Of a stretch of 64,000 nucleotides of DNA, positions 44,052-53,434 are shown in pieces. Origin of the DNA: Gemmatimonadota bacterium (GTDB taxonomy: Bacteria; Latescibacterota; UBA2968; GCA-2709665); assembly GCA_028877215.1 (NCBI GenBank), contig JAPPFJ010000033.1, positions 300,144 through 364,143 on the forward strand, read 5' to 3'. Made by a program: the position numbers and the translations under genes. Numbering within the stretch: the stretch's first letter is position 1; every line of letters starts with the position of its first letter. The notes beneath the pieces are model-generated. The model had not been told where the DNA came from and made no database searches. It saw only the letters and a list, made by a program, of their open reading frames with translations.

Positions 44052-46736
44052 GTGCCTATCATTGCTCAGTTCGAGGCGGAACTCAAAAGGAACTCAAGCC
44101 CTGCCTTTGGCCGGTGGTTCGCTGTCGATTTGCACAATCACTCCCCGAACAGTCCGGACTTTAGAGGCAATAGCCTGACAGCGCTAGATGATGCTGTGGC
44201 ACATCTAAGCATGACACCTGTGGATCTCGTGATGTTCACGGACCACGGTCAGCTACCTGAGCGTGCATTTGCGGAGAAGGTATCTAGTTGTAGCGGCAAG
44301 ACTATTCTGCGTGGTGTAGAATTGAACATTTTCGTAGATGCCTGGGCCAAACCCGAAGGAAAGATCGACAAGAGCATGTTCTTTCACTTGTTAGTTGGAT
44401 TCGACCCGGAAGGAAATCAGAATCCAGAATACTGGCTTGACCACCTATATAGGGAATGTTCGCACGAAGAGCGCTCCATTAATGGTACTAGGGTGAAGGG
44501 ATTCACTGCATCCACCGATTCAATTTGCGATACCTTAGAGGAGTCTGGAGCAATCCTCATCCCGGCTCATCTTCACACAAAAAGAGATCCGTTCAAGAGC
44601 CGGAGCATCGATGATATTTACTCCGACCAGGAATTTCTGCGACTGGCACAGAGCCGATTCACGGCGCTGGAAGTCAAAGATGTCTCCACCGCAGAATTCT
44701 TCGACGGAGCGCACGAAGAGACCGGCAACCTGTTGAAGACCTGTTTACTCTCAAGTGACGCACACGAGGTGACTGCTATCGGACGGAGGGTTACTTATGT
44801 CCAGATGGAACGTCCTAGTTTTGCTGAACTAAAGGCAGGCCTTCAGATGCCATTCCGGGTGTCCCTAAAAAAGCCGCAAATGCCAGACAGCAGCGTCATT
44901 GGAATCAATATTAGAGGACAATTCTTCTCGGACTTGTGGCTCTCATTCTCACCAAATTGCAATGCTCTTATTGGCGTAAAAGGTTCCGGGAAAACGTCCG
45001 TCCTCGAATGCCTGCGCTTTGCGCTAGGATCCCCGGTTCCGGAGTCGCGAAGGGAGGAGGTAGAGTCTCATCTTCAGAACATCCTTGGGACTAGCGGGGT
45101 AGTCCGGGTATTGATAAAGCGAAAGGACGGAGCCAAGGTTCTCGTTACACGGTCAGTAAGCAGCTTGTACCATTTCAATCTGACCTTCGAAGATGACAGA
45201 CAACAGGAAGTTGGGAATCCTGAAGCCTTGATGTTTCCGTCATATATTCTAGGCTGGCATGAGATTGAACAAGCGGCGACTGAGCCAAAGATACGCCAAG
45301 TGTATCTAGACACCATCGCCGGTCGCGAACAGATTCGTCAACTCAGGGAAGATGCGGAGGCTAAGGCCAGTCAGATCAGATTTCTGCACGAACAGGCAGC
45401 CAACCGATATGCGCAGTTCCGCACTTTACATGATCGGGTCATGCGTTTGGAGGATCTGCGTGCCGGGCTTCAAGAGTTGACAGATGCGAAGCTAGTCGAG
45501 CTTCGCGACTCATACCAAACTGCAATGCGGCAACGGGATGCCATCGCGGACTTGACGAATAAGCTCCGCGACTCAAAGGACAGCATCAGGGAACGTGCCA
45601 GTGGGTTTATGGTTTCTTCTGATCCAAGCGAATTTGATGGAGAGTCGCCTCTCGCCGGATTTGCCCGGAAAGCAGCGGCAGCTGTAACAAGGCAAGAGTC
45701 TCATGTAGGTGAATTCGTTGTGCAGCATCGGGAGCGGCTGGAAGCCATTGTTGAGGAGCTAGAAGGGTATTCCTCAGAAATACGTAAGACCTTCGACGAA
45801 TTCACGGAGAGCTACTCTCGGCGCATCGCCGAGTTAAGTCCGGAGCAACAGCGGCTATTGGAGACACATCAAAAGGTGATGGATGACACCAAGGAATTGC
45901 CACGGCTCAAAGGCGAGGAAGAGAGAGAAAAGGCGGAAGTAGAGAAAATTCTTAATTCGTTGATCGAGATTTGCGACGGCGTCGCTGAGGCGCTAGACAA
46001 ACAGACGCACCTCAGGACCGAGAAAGTTGCGGAGTTAAACTCGCAGCTTGTGAGCTACAATGTGAATTTGCAGGTGGCACCGCTTGCTCAGCGAGGGGCG
46101 TTTGAGGATCTTGCCCAGCGAAGTACGGTGGGCGCGGACATCCTAAATCAGGTGAACTCCTTTGCCCCAAACGAGAAACGACATCATCGCCGGCTTGCGG
46201 AAGCTTACAAGAATCTGAAGGAGAACCTCATTGATGGCTTTGCGCTTTTCTTTAGTTCCTTAGAATTCTGGGGGTATTTGGGGGCATTTGAGGAAGATGA
46301 TCTGAGGATTGGTCTGAAGGTCAACGGTGGTGAGGAGGAGTATAGAGCGATCGACCAGCTATCTGCCGGTCAACGTTGTACGGCTGTCTTTCCGTTGCTC
46401 CTAAAGCTGCAGGAGGGCCCACTAATTGTTGACCAGCCGGAAGACAACTTGGACAATCGCCACATTGCGGAGTCCATAGCTCCAGCTTTGTTGGAGGACA
46501 AACGATCTCGGCAGATTGCCTTCACGTCGCACAATGCAAATCTAGTAGTCTTGGCTGATGTTGAACAGATTGTGATGTTCGAGGGGAGAGGATCTACGGG
46601 GGTCATTGAAGCACGGGGATTCTTGTGCAATAGCGCTTCGGTGATTACACCAATGGTAATCGCGATACTCGATGGGGGGGATACGGCACTGAAATTGCGG
46701 TATCAGAAGTATGGAGTCACGGAACGGACCGACTAG
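44052..46736 (+). CDS. PHP-domain fused to SMC/ABC-type ATPase (TrlF-like)
   Basis: GTG 44052 after AAGGAG (44039-44044); 894 residues. N-terminal PHP phosphoesterase: D26-L-H28-N-H30, D64-H65, Glu90, H173-L-H175 and D236-A-H238, all expected metal ligands. A SMC-like ABC ATPase follows with Walker A GVKGSGKT (308-315), a coiled-coil arm (about 420-700), signature LSAGQ (770-774) and Walker B LIVDQPED (Asp794). The whole protein resembles the TrlF-type PHP-AAA ATPases found in defence islands. A nuclease activity driven by DNA/RNA sensing is plausible but not shown. 67 nt after the dockerin-TolB gene. Confidence 0.85.
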   Translation: MPIIAQFEAELKRNSSPAFGRWFAVDLHNHSPNSPDFRGNSLTALDDAVAHLSMTPVDLVMFTDHGQLPERAFAEKVSSCSGKTILRGVELNIFVDAWAKPEGKIDKSMFFHLLVGFDPEGNQNPEYWLDHLYRECSHEERSINGTRVKGFTASTDSICDTLEESGAILIPAHLHTKRDPFKSRSIDDIYSDQEFLRLAQSRFTALEVKDVSTAEFFDGAHEETGNLLKTCLLSSDAHEVTAIGRRVTYVQMERPSFAELKAGLQMPFRVSLKKPQMPDSSVIGINIRGQFFSDLWLSFSPNCNALIGVKGSGKTSVLECLRFALGSPVPESRREEVESHLQNILGTSGVVRVLIKRKDGAKVLVTRSVSSLYHFNLTFEDDRQQEVGNPEALMFPSYILGWHEIEQAATEPKIRQVYLDTIAGREQIRQLREDAEAKASQIRFLHEQAANRYAQFRTLHDRVMRLEDLRAGLQELTDAKLVELRDSYQTAMRQRDAIADLTNKLRDSKDSIRERASGFMVSSDPSEFDGESPLAGFARKAAAAVTRQESHVGEFVVQHRERLEAIVEELEGYSSEIRKTFDEFTESYSRRIAELSPEQQRLLETHQKVMDDTKELPRLKGEEEREKAEVEKILNSLIEICDGVAEALDKQTHLRTEKVAELNSQLVSYNVNLQVAPLAQRGAFEDLAQRSTVGADILNQVNSFAPNEKRHHRRLAEAYKNLKENLIDGFALFFSSLEFWGYLGAFEEDDLRIGLKVNGGEEEYRAIDQLSAGQRCTAVFPLLLKLQEGPLIVDQPEDNLDNRHIAESIAPALLEDKRSRQIAFTSHNANLVVLADVEQIVMFEGRGSTGVIEARGFLCNSASVITPMVIAILDGGDTALKLRYQKYGVTERTD

Positions 46737-46782
46737 CAGGTAGTGTCGCAGGCGGAAGGTGAGGATAGCCGGTGGAAGTGGG

Positions 46783-47565
46783 TTAACTATGGAACCGACC
46801 CCGCAGCGGCATCTCGGACGCGTCGCAACCCGCGACTGCGTCCACGCCCCACTGTTCCTGCTTACCATCCGGTTGCACAATGGCCACTCGCAGACCACGC
46901 ACGAGCCACGGGCTTCTGCGTGGCTTGGGTCCAATCGCCTCATCGCTCTCCGTGTGCAACCCGGTCACCCGCCGCAAGTCTCCTTGTGGCTCAAGGCTGA
47001 TCGCCTCATCGCCTTTGATGTGCAGGTCCGCGTACCACTCAGCAAATCGTCCGACCGGAATCCCGTTCCCCGGATCCAACTCCTTTGCGCCCCGTAGTTT
47101 ATACTCCGGATTGATGGACGCTAGCCCTTGTTCGCAATGCAAGGTCCTGGTCTTGTAACTGCCGAACGGGTTCGTTCCACTCATGGAACCCACCGGCAGA
47201 AACCATGTGTCGTCGAGAAGATTGGGCACATAATCCTGCCGCTTCATCGGCTGTACATAGTACGGCAGAACCTAGAACACGTTTTCCGTTGACCCTCCTG
47301 CGAGCGCAGATAGCTTCTCATGTTGTCTGCGCTGAATGGTGAACAAGTAGGGCTCCCCTTCACCACGCCCCCTCGGTGCCTTGAACTGAAACGCGAAAAC
47401 CCTGGTCTCCGGCGTCATTTGGGCAAAGAAATCCACACCCTCTTGACTCTCCTCGCGCTGGGTGAGCCCCCTTAGATATGCCTTCGGCATCTCCAACGGC
47501 CCACGTAGGAACGCCAGCAGTTCCGCGCCTACATTCAGTTCCAGGGACTTTTCTGAGACCTTCAT
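46783..47565 (-). pseudogene. Amber-interrupted uncharacterised gene
   Basis: Two minus-strand pieces are in the same frame, split only by a TAG at 47274-47272: MKVSEKSLELNVGAELLAFLRG ... STENVF, stop, VLPYYVQPMKRQDYVPNLLDD. The sequence on both sides reads as one protein (ENVF-[Y?]-VLPYYV), so a single Tyr-codon change (TAC/TAT to TAG) explains it. Full length would be about 260 residues. No family recognised. Read-through of the stop, or a recent nonsense mutation, are alternatives. It follows the HEPN-type gene after 44 nt. Confidence 0.65.
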
Positions 47566-47609
47566 TCCGTCAAAGTTCCTCCGCCAAAGTAACTGGCTCG
47601 GCGGTTCTC

Positions 47610-48992
47610 TTACTTCCCCGCGATCACGAATTCCTCCCAATTTCTGGGCGGGCCTTCCTTCATCAGCTTGAACAGAGTCCTTGCCGCAATATCGAAACCT
47701 GTGTTGAACGCCTCCCGATATCTCTCCGGCGATGGCTTTCGCTTCCTTCTGTGTACGATTTCCGATCGCACGTTGTAGAACTCAGCGACGGACTTCATTA
47801 CCCCAACCCGTTCTTCCGCATCCAGGCCCAGAAACCACGACACCCGAGTACGCATCTTGTGGGATATCTCACCGCCGCCAAGCTCATACATCCGCTCCAG
47901 TGCGATGGCGACGTCCAGGATCTTGTCTTCCGCCGCAAACCGTCCGTCCCTCGCAAGCGCTTCGGCGAGTCGCGCAACAACCGGCGCCAGCTTCCCATAA
48001 CGCTGGCTTTTCCGTTCGTAATACGCGGCTTTCGCTTCCGCAACCGCCTCTGACCGAGGTCGTGGAGGTTTTTCAAAAGGACCGTACCGATGGACTGGCC
48101 GACCCGATTGCACACCTCCATGATTGTGCGCCCGTCCGATCAAGTGACAGGCGGATCGGATCAGACACTCACGAACCGCCGCAAGACACACGATAGGCAC
48201 CCGATGCGATACCGCCAGCAATTCCAGAAACTCCAGTGCATCCGGCGCGAACGGTCTGGGAGGTACCGCATCCGACTCCGTGGGGTCGCCCCTCCGGCGG
48301 AACACCGGAAGGGTTTCACAACCGCCCCGACCAGCCGCCAATCCCGATACCTGACGACGTCCGGCGCCATGTCCTTCAGCACCTCTTCGTCGACGAAGGT
48401 CCGCGCCTCCTCGAACGGCAGCATTTCGAGCCTGCCATCTATGTCGATTTCCTCTTCCAGGCACAGGCCATGGAACAGCACCACGTCGTATCCGATGTTG
48501 AGATCGCCGGGCGCAGCCTGGGCGTCACCACCACTGGCAGAGCCGAGCAAGGTGTGTAACTCTCCTGCAGCTTTGTGGAAACCGTCCCCCGGGCAGTTCG
48601 TCCGCGCGCGCCATCAACCCGCCGATCAGGTCCGTGAGAGCCGTCGAGTTGCCATGACCGCGGATCTGGACCCAGAAATCATCGTTGTTGATGAGTGGAC
48701 CCACCGCGCGCCACAGCGTGGGATGTGATCGCAGGACGGTTCGAACCGGATCCATCGCCGCACGCAGCGGCGCGTAGTAGTGACTCTTGCCGAATCCGTG
48801 AGCCGCTTCGGCATAGAGCATTCGCAGATCGTCCAATGGAAACGGCGTCACGTCTCGGCCGTTGACGAGGATCTGCTTGCGCGGAATGTGTTGCCAATAC
48901 GCCTTCAGGAACGGACCCTGGGCCTTTGACAACCCGGGTAGTGCACGCGGGAGCCGCTCGATCCAGACTTCGGCTTCGAATTCTTCCGACAT
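47610..48992 (-). pseudogene. Frame-disrupted HEPN-type (Apea-like) gene
   Basis: From ATG 48992 (MSEEFEAEVWIERLPRALPG) the coding frame jumps near 48588 (run of five G, one extra) and returns near 48297 (run of G, one missing). The C-terminal 190 residues match an Apea-like HEPN domain: AIALERMYELGGGEISHKMRTR, ERVGVMKSVAEFYNVRSEIVHRR (the R-x4-H nuclease-type motif as RSEIVH). Without the shifts the protein would be about 460 residues. HEPN proteins are common toxin/RNase-type defence effectors. Whether the shifts are real or sequencing errors in G runs is undecided. Confidence 0.65.
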
Positions 48993-49006
48993 AATGCGCA
49001 CCCTAA

Positions 49007-49429
49007 ACTCTCAACCGTCGACCTGCAACACCGCGTTCCCAGCTCTTCGACTTCACCCCCGCTTATGCCTCCATCTCCCCCTTCCACAACCCGTTCGGAA
49101 GGCGCAAGAGCAGCCTCTCCGACACCGTCCGGCCCACTTTGCCGTCCGGCACCATCCAAGCTGCGGGTGCCTACAACAGCCTCAGCCAGTACCCCGACCT
49201 TGACGGAGACCGCATGACGGAGTTCGCCTGCTTCTTCATCGAGATGGGACCGCGCTTCACGACCCATGACTACAAGTGTGCCGAGGGTCGAGTCGCCGAG
49301 TTCAAGGCCCCCTTGGACGACGCCTTCGAGATCTGCGATCTCATCCTGTCGCCTGTCGGCTTCCCAGCCTTCCCGAACATGACGTTCCTTGGCAACATCA
49401 CCGTTGACTCGTCCTACCCCGCCCATTAA
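49007..49429 (+). other. Open reading region without a clear start, possible gene fragment
   Basis: Open from just after a TAA at 49004 to the TAA at 49429, the frame reads FDFTPAYASISPFHNPFG, DTVRPTLPSGTIQAAGAYNS, DRMTEFACFFIEMGPRFTTHDYK ... FLGNITVDSSYPAH. Its composition looks coding, but there is only a weak TTG (49139) and no ribosome-binding site, so it may be the remnant of a truncated gene. No family recognised. Confidence 0.35.
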
Positions 49430-49630
49430 CTGGAACGAGGCGTTAACCATGCACGCCAACAACATCAGCCACCTCATCACATCCGCCGCCTTGGATCCAG
49501 CACCGCCCGCGCCTATTGTAAGGAGGAACGAATTCGAGTCTGCCGTCCAGTGGTTTCGTCGCGTATGAGCATACGCCGGTGGGAATTAAGGCTCAGGGAG
49601 TATTCACAGTTATCTGTCCGCGGCGTCGCG

Positions 49631-50797
49631 TCATATCGGGTACACGAGCGCACGCAATTCCGTTGAGACCACGATATAATGTTTCGGATCGACGGGGTTT
49701 CCGAGCGTGGAAACGGCGAATCGGTACTCGCTTTGTGGCTCGAACGATCTGCGCTTAGTGAACCAAGCCCTCGGTCCGGCACCCGGATCGAACCAATGCT
49801 CCTGGGTGTCAACGCGCCCCGATCGATCCGCATAGTGGACGGGGCCGTGATAGACATGAACGACAGTTTCAATGGAATTCGAACCCTCCTCAAGACTCGT
49901 GGAGTAGTGTGTGGCGGCGTAGAGCATTTCATCGAGCCCACTGAGCTGTACATCCGCTGTTTTGTCAAGGCCGAGGGCAAACTCGATGCCCAGCCAGGTG
50001 GCAAATGCGTCGGCATCAGCGATTCCAGTCGCGGCAGTGTAACCGTATTCGGAGGCGAAGTGGTCACTCAATCGTCCAAACTCGCGATTGTTGCGGTAGT
50101 GAGCGGCGCAGAAAATCCATGGTTCATGTGATGAGACAAACGTCAGCTCTGCTTGCGTGACGGCCCCACCCGGGATGACTTTGTCGGCCCAATTGGTGGC
50201 GTCCTTGGTGAGGGCGCCGTCGTCTCGGTCGCCGATTCCAGGTTTGAGGTCTTCCTGATCGCGGTAGAATGCGGGCGTGGCGAGTTGGAGCAATTCTGTG
50301 CAGAAAGCTGCATAAGCCGGCTCTGAGAACTTTACAACGTTGCCAACGGCAGGTGCCCGCGGGGATCGATGGTCGAGGTTATGTATATGGATCAGGTGCA
50401 CGGATCGAGTTTCCTTGTCCTGGACAGTGACCATGCGGGATAACGGGGAAAACGCTGCGGCCGAGGGATTTCTGTCCTTGGCAAGGCGGGAGGCCTCGTC
50501 GATGGCTCGGTTTATGGTGTGGATCGCATCCTGACCCAGATGGCACACAAGCAAGCGACCGTCTCGGTACCGTGAAGCGGTTGGGCTATGGCAGTCCATC
50601 AGTTCTCCAGTTATCAATAGAGAATCCGCGTGCGTGACAACATCGCGCACACCAATCCGAAACATGACGCTTGCAAGTCTTGCGTTGATATCTGAGTGAT
50701 GGCGGCTTAACCATTGCTTGGCGCGCTCCATCGCGGGACAAATGCTCTGCAAGGTCAACCATAACTTCGCCGAACGGCCTGGGAGACCGATTGACAA
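49631..50797 (-). CDS. Uncharacterised protein in the accessory island
   Basis: About 388 residues from TTG 50797; start uncertain, because a second frame (MIHSDSRRFVNRSPRPFGEV, 50822) overlaps the beginning and may hold the true N-terminus with a shift. Conserved-looking blocks are VRDVVTHADSLLITGELMDCHSPTASRYRDGRLLVCHLGQDAIHTINRAI, HLIHIHNLDHRSPRAPA and EHWFDPGAGPRAWFTKRRSFEPQSEYRFAVSTLG. No motif is recognised. It is possibly an RNA- or nucleotide-acting defence protein by context only. Confidence 0.5.
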   Translation of the reverse strand: MSIGLPGRSAKLWLTLQSICPAMERAKQWLSRHHSDINARLASVMFRIGVRDVVTHADSLLITGELMDCHSPTASRYRDGRLLVCHLGQDAIHTINRAIDEASRLAKDRNPSAAAFSPLSRMVTVQDKETRSVHLIHIHNLDHRSPRAPAVGNVVKFSEPAYAAFCTELLQLATPAFYRDQEDLKPGIGDRDDGALTKDATNWADKVIPGGAVTQAELTFVSSHEPWIFCAAHYRNNREFGRLSDHFASEYGYTAATGIADADAFATWLGIEFALGLDKTADVQLSGLDEMLYAATHYSTSLEEGSNSIETVVHVYHGPVHYADRSGRVDTQEHWFDPGAGPRAWFTKRRSFEPQSEYRFAVSTLGNPVDPKHYIVVSTELRALVYPI

Positions 50798-50969
50798 AAC
50801 GGCGACTGTCGCTGTGAATCATCTCATTGTCGGGAATTTGACTGGAAGCCGAACTCTTGTTTGGGTGCGTATTCTAAACATAACGGATTGACCAATGAAC
50901 AGGTAGAATAAAGCGCTGGTCAAGTCCGAAATCTCCTGTGAAATCGTCTATCCGGGTTAATGCCGCTTG

Positions 50970-51179
50970 TCAGTCGTCGGCTAAATCGACCTGCATCTGC
51001 CGTCGAATCACCTCAGACAGAAACGCTCTATCGTACAACAATGGCCCTTGCGATTCCCAGACGCTGCCGTTACCTTTGACACCGGTTGTCGTTACTTCTT
51101 CGCACGCGATGAACAACAGTTGGAACGGGCGTTTGGACGTGATGGCGAGTCCTTCGATCGTCCCACGGATCCATGAAGC
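50970..51179 (-). pseudogene. Orphan C-terminal gene fragment
   Basis: The minus strand reads SWIRGTIEGLAITSKRPFQL, then LFIACEEVTTTGVKGNGSVWESQG ... SEVIRRQMQVDLADD, stop, with natural composition. It is preceded by an in-frame TAG at 51180-51182 and has no start codon. It looks like the end of a truncated protein, possibly of the same origin as the neighbouring gene, since it lies just upstream on the minus strand. The rest of 50823-51201 shows no gene. Confidence 0.45.
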
Positions 51180-51201
51180 CTAAACGAAACTGAAAGACCC
51201 A

Positions 51202-52041
51202 ATGTCAAGCGCCTGGAGCCGACAGGAAGTCGAAGCCACTGTTCGTGAATATTTCGATATGCTGGTTTCGGAACTTCAGGGTGAGGGGTTCAACAAAGCC
51301 GCTCACAACAGGGGACTCCGTGATCGGTTGGATGGCCGAACGCGCGGCGCCGTAGAGCGTAAACACCAGAACATCAGCGCAGTCCTGATCGAGTTGGGTT
51401 TCCCTTACATCAGCGGATACAAGCCGCTCTCCAACGTTCAACACATGCTGCGGGATGTGGTGAGCGAGCAGGTTCCGTCGTTTGAGCACCTGGTCAAAGC
51501 CGATGTCGAGACAACCCAGATCCCGGTCACAGTCGATGATATCCTCGACATTAGTGTAGATCCGCCTGTGCCTGCATCTGTTGCGGTGGGTGAAAAAGCA
51601 ACCGACTACGTGGTTCGCGGTCACCACTCCCCGACGACAGACTACCTCGAGATGGAGGCGCGCAATCGATCGCTCGGGTGCGCCGGAGAAGCACTGGTCA
51701 TGGAGTTCGAACGAGAACATCTAATGCGCGAAGGCAAGGATCGCCTGGCCAGGAACGTCGAGCAGGTCTCCAAGACCGTTGGGGACCATGCCGGCTATGA
51801 TATACGTTCGTACGAAGTCAGCGGGCAGGACCGATTCATTGAGGTCAAAACAACACGTTACGGAAAGCTCACACCCTTCTACATCAGCGCTGGCGAAGTC
51901 CGATTTTCCGAGGCGAACGCAAACGCTTACCATCTCTACCGGCTGTTCGAGTTTCGACAGAGTCCCAAATTCTTCCAGTTACACGGGGATGTCGGCCGTC
52001 AGGTGAACTTGCAGGCGATCAACTACCGCGCACGCTTCTGA
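51202..52041 (+). CDS. DUF3883-type PD-(D/E)xK-like nuclease domain protein
   Basis: ATG 51202; 279 residues. The C-terminal part has the DUF3883 / restriction-endonuclease-like core GYDIRSYEVSGQDRFIEVKTTRYGK with D-x(14)-E-x-K, followed by FYISAGEVRFSEANANAYHLYRLFEF. The N-terminal part (REVEATVREYFDMLVSELQGEGFNK, GRTRGAVERKHQNISAVLIELG) is a helical domain seen in such proteins. Probably a DNA- or RNA-guided effector in a defence unit; substrate unknown. Confidence 0.8.
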   Translation: MSSAWSRQEVEATVREYFDMLVSELQGEGFNKAAHNRGLRDRLDGRTRGAVERKHQNISAVLIELGFPYISGYKPLSNVQHMLRDVVSEQVPSFEHLVKADVETTQIPVTVDDILDISVDPPVPASVAVGEKATDYVVRGHHSPTTDYLEMEARNRSLGCAGEALVMEFEREHLMREGKDRLARNVEQVSKTVGDHAGYDIRSYEVSGQDRFIEVKTTRYGKLTPFYISAGEVRFSEANANAYHLYRLFEFRQSPKFFQLHGDVGRQVNLQAINYRARF

Positions 52042-52161
52042 ACGTCGTATCTGGACGGACATCGAAACACTCAGGAACCTTTGTCCCGTTACTTCTGGGT
52101 TCGCATCGTGGCCGGCGAACGCTCCTTCCTAACGCGCTTTTTCTAACTGAGGATTCTCCGT

Positions 52162-52893
52162 GTGATTTCGAACCTCGTTAAGACGTTTCTCGAACTAGGA
52201 GACGCGACGTCCCGCAATCTCAAGTTCTCCCATCGTCCAGATGTGTACGTCAGTTACGGTGAAGAGACGATCACCGAAACCAACTTGCTTGAGATCAGGC
52301 GCCGACATAGCGACCGCGTTCACCTTGAGATGTTTTCTAAGAAAAAGGAGTCCCTGAGCGGTGCCGACTGGGAGTGGCACATCATCGGCGAAACGTGGAC
52401 CTTGAAGATGCGAGTACAAGCCAAGAGAACCCAATGCAAGAAGGACAGGCTGCGTATCAAGTACAATCAGCAGCGTAAGTTCCTCTTGGAGTGCGCAGAG
52501 TACGCCAACATGAGACCGATGTACTGCATCTATTGCACAGAACCTCAGCGCAAGATTTGGACTAAATGCCATCCTGGATATGATTTTGAGGGATATCAAA
52601 CCGGCTGTCTCTTGGCGGATGCCAACCACGTATCCGAAAGAACCTCGAATTTGAGCGAAATCGAACACAAGTGTTTTCCTTGGCATCTGCTGTTTGACCA
52701 AGACGAAACAGGGTGGGACGGTCCCACAATTGCCGAACTAAACGAAAACATGGATGGCGACTTCAATCGCAACGGTGTTCACGAAACCAATCGAGACGAC
52801 GCCGAACGATTAAGTAATTCGCCAGTCGGTCAAACAGAAATTTCGGACCGCGGGACACATCGAATAATGAAAATCGACGTTCGGGATCAGTAA
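52162..52893 (+). CDS. DUF6615-type protein
   Basis: GTG 52162 with GAGGA 8 nt upstream; 243 residues. SYGEETITETNLLEIRRRHSDRVHLEMFSKKKESLSGADWEWHIIG, then TLKMRVQAKRTQ, is the signature of DUF6615 proteins of bacterial islands (E-E, GADWEW, QAKR). A Cys-rich central part (YCIYCTEPQRKIWTKCH) may bind metal. Located 120 nt after the DUF3883 gene, same direction; likely a two-gene unit. Confidence 0.75.
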   Translation: MISNLVKTFLELGDATSRNLKFSHRPDVYVSYGEETITETNLLEIRRRHSDRVHLEMFSKKKESLSGADWEWHIIGETWTLKMRVQAKRTQCKKDRLRIKYNQQRKFLLECAEYANMRPMYCIYCTEPQRKIWTKCHPGYDFEGYQTGCLLADANHVSERTSNLSEIEHKCFPWHLLFDQDETGWDGPTIAELNENMDGDFNRNGVHETNRDDAERLSNSPVGQTEISDRGTHRIMKIDVRDQ

Positions 52894-53157
52894 TAGGTGG
52901 TGTCCGGCGTGGTAGAGCATCAAAGATTGAAAACCTGGTCAAGAGACCACCGCATGGAATCGTAGACGATACCCGTATTCCTTTACCTGTTGGCGACGGT
53001 ACGGTCTACGATGCCCGGTTGATTTCGCCGTCTTCTTCCGATGAGAATAGAGATCGCCGGGGAAGCTCAAGGTAAAACTTCGCGCCTTCTCGACTGCGTG
53101 TGACGTTCCTGCCGCCAAACCGATGGATGTGGCGCAGTAGTCACGAATTCCTTTCCC

Positions 53158-53307
53158 GGGAGCGAGGGCATCCTGCCCTCGACGGCGAATAGGTGGGGTC
53201 CTTGCTCCGTCATTCCAGATGTGGTTTCGGATGGAAGGGAAACAACTAGGCCTTGATGTGGAGATTCGTCGGTTGCTCGAAGTTCGAGGGCAGGATGCCC
53301 TCGCTCC
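53158..53307. repeat. Inverted pair of palindromic 24-bp repeats
   Basis: GGAGCGAGGGCATCCTGCCCTCGA (53159-53182) and TCGAGGGCAGGATGCCCTCGCTCC (53284-53307) are perfect inverted copies about 100 bp apart; each contains the palindrome GAGGGCATCCTGCCCTC. They lie in the gene-free stretch 52894-53434. Confidence 0.7.
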
Positions 53308-53434
53308 GGATATTGGTAGATAGTGGACTGATGTAGGACAGGATGTCCACCCAACAAAGGATTTCGCGACCGATATAGCTTGTTTGTAGATCATCCCGCG
53401 TATTCGCGAAAGCCACTTCGACCTTCACGGGGAC

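Noticed and set aside
47272..47274. Amber TAG as pyrrolysine codon
   Set aside because: No pyl genes visible, no methylamine methyltransferase context, and flanking residues fit a simple Tyr-to-stop change.
48905..49480. 191-aa minus-strand frame
   Set aside because: Gly/Glu/Val-rich; overlaps the coding-like plus-strand region and the HEPN gene start; no motif.
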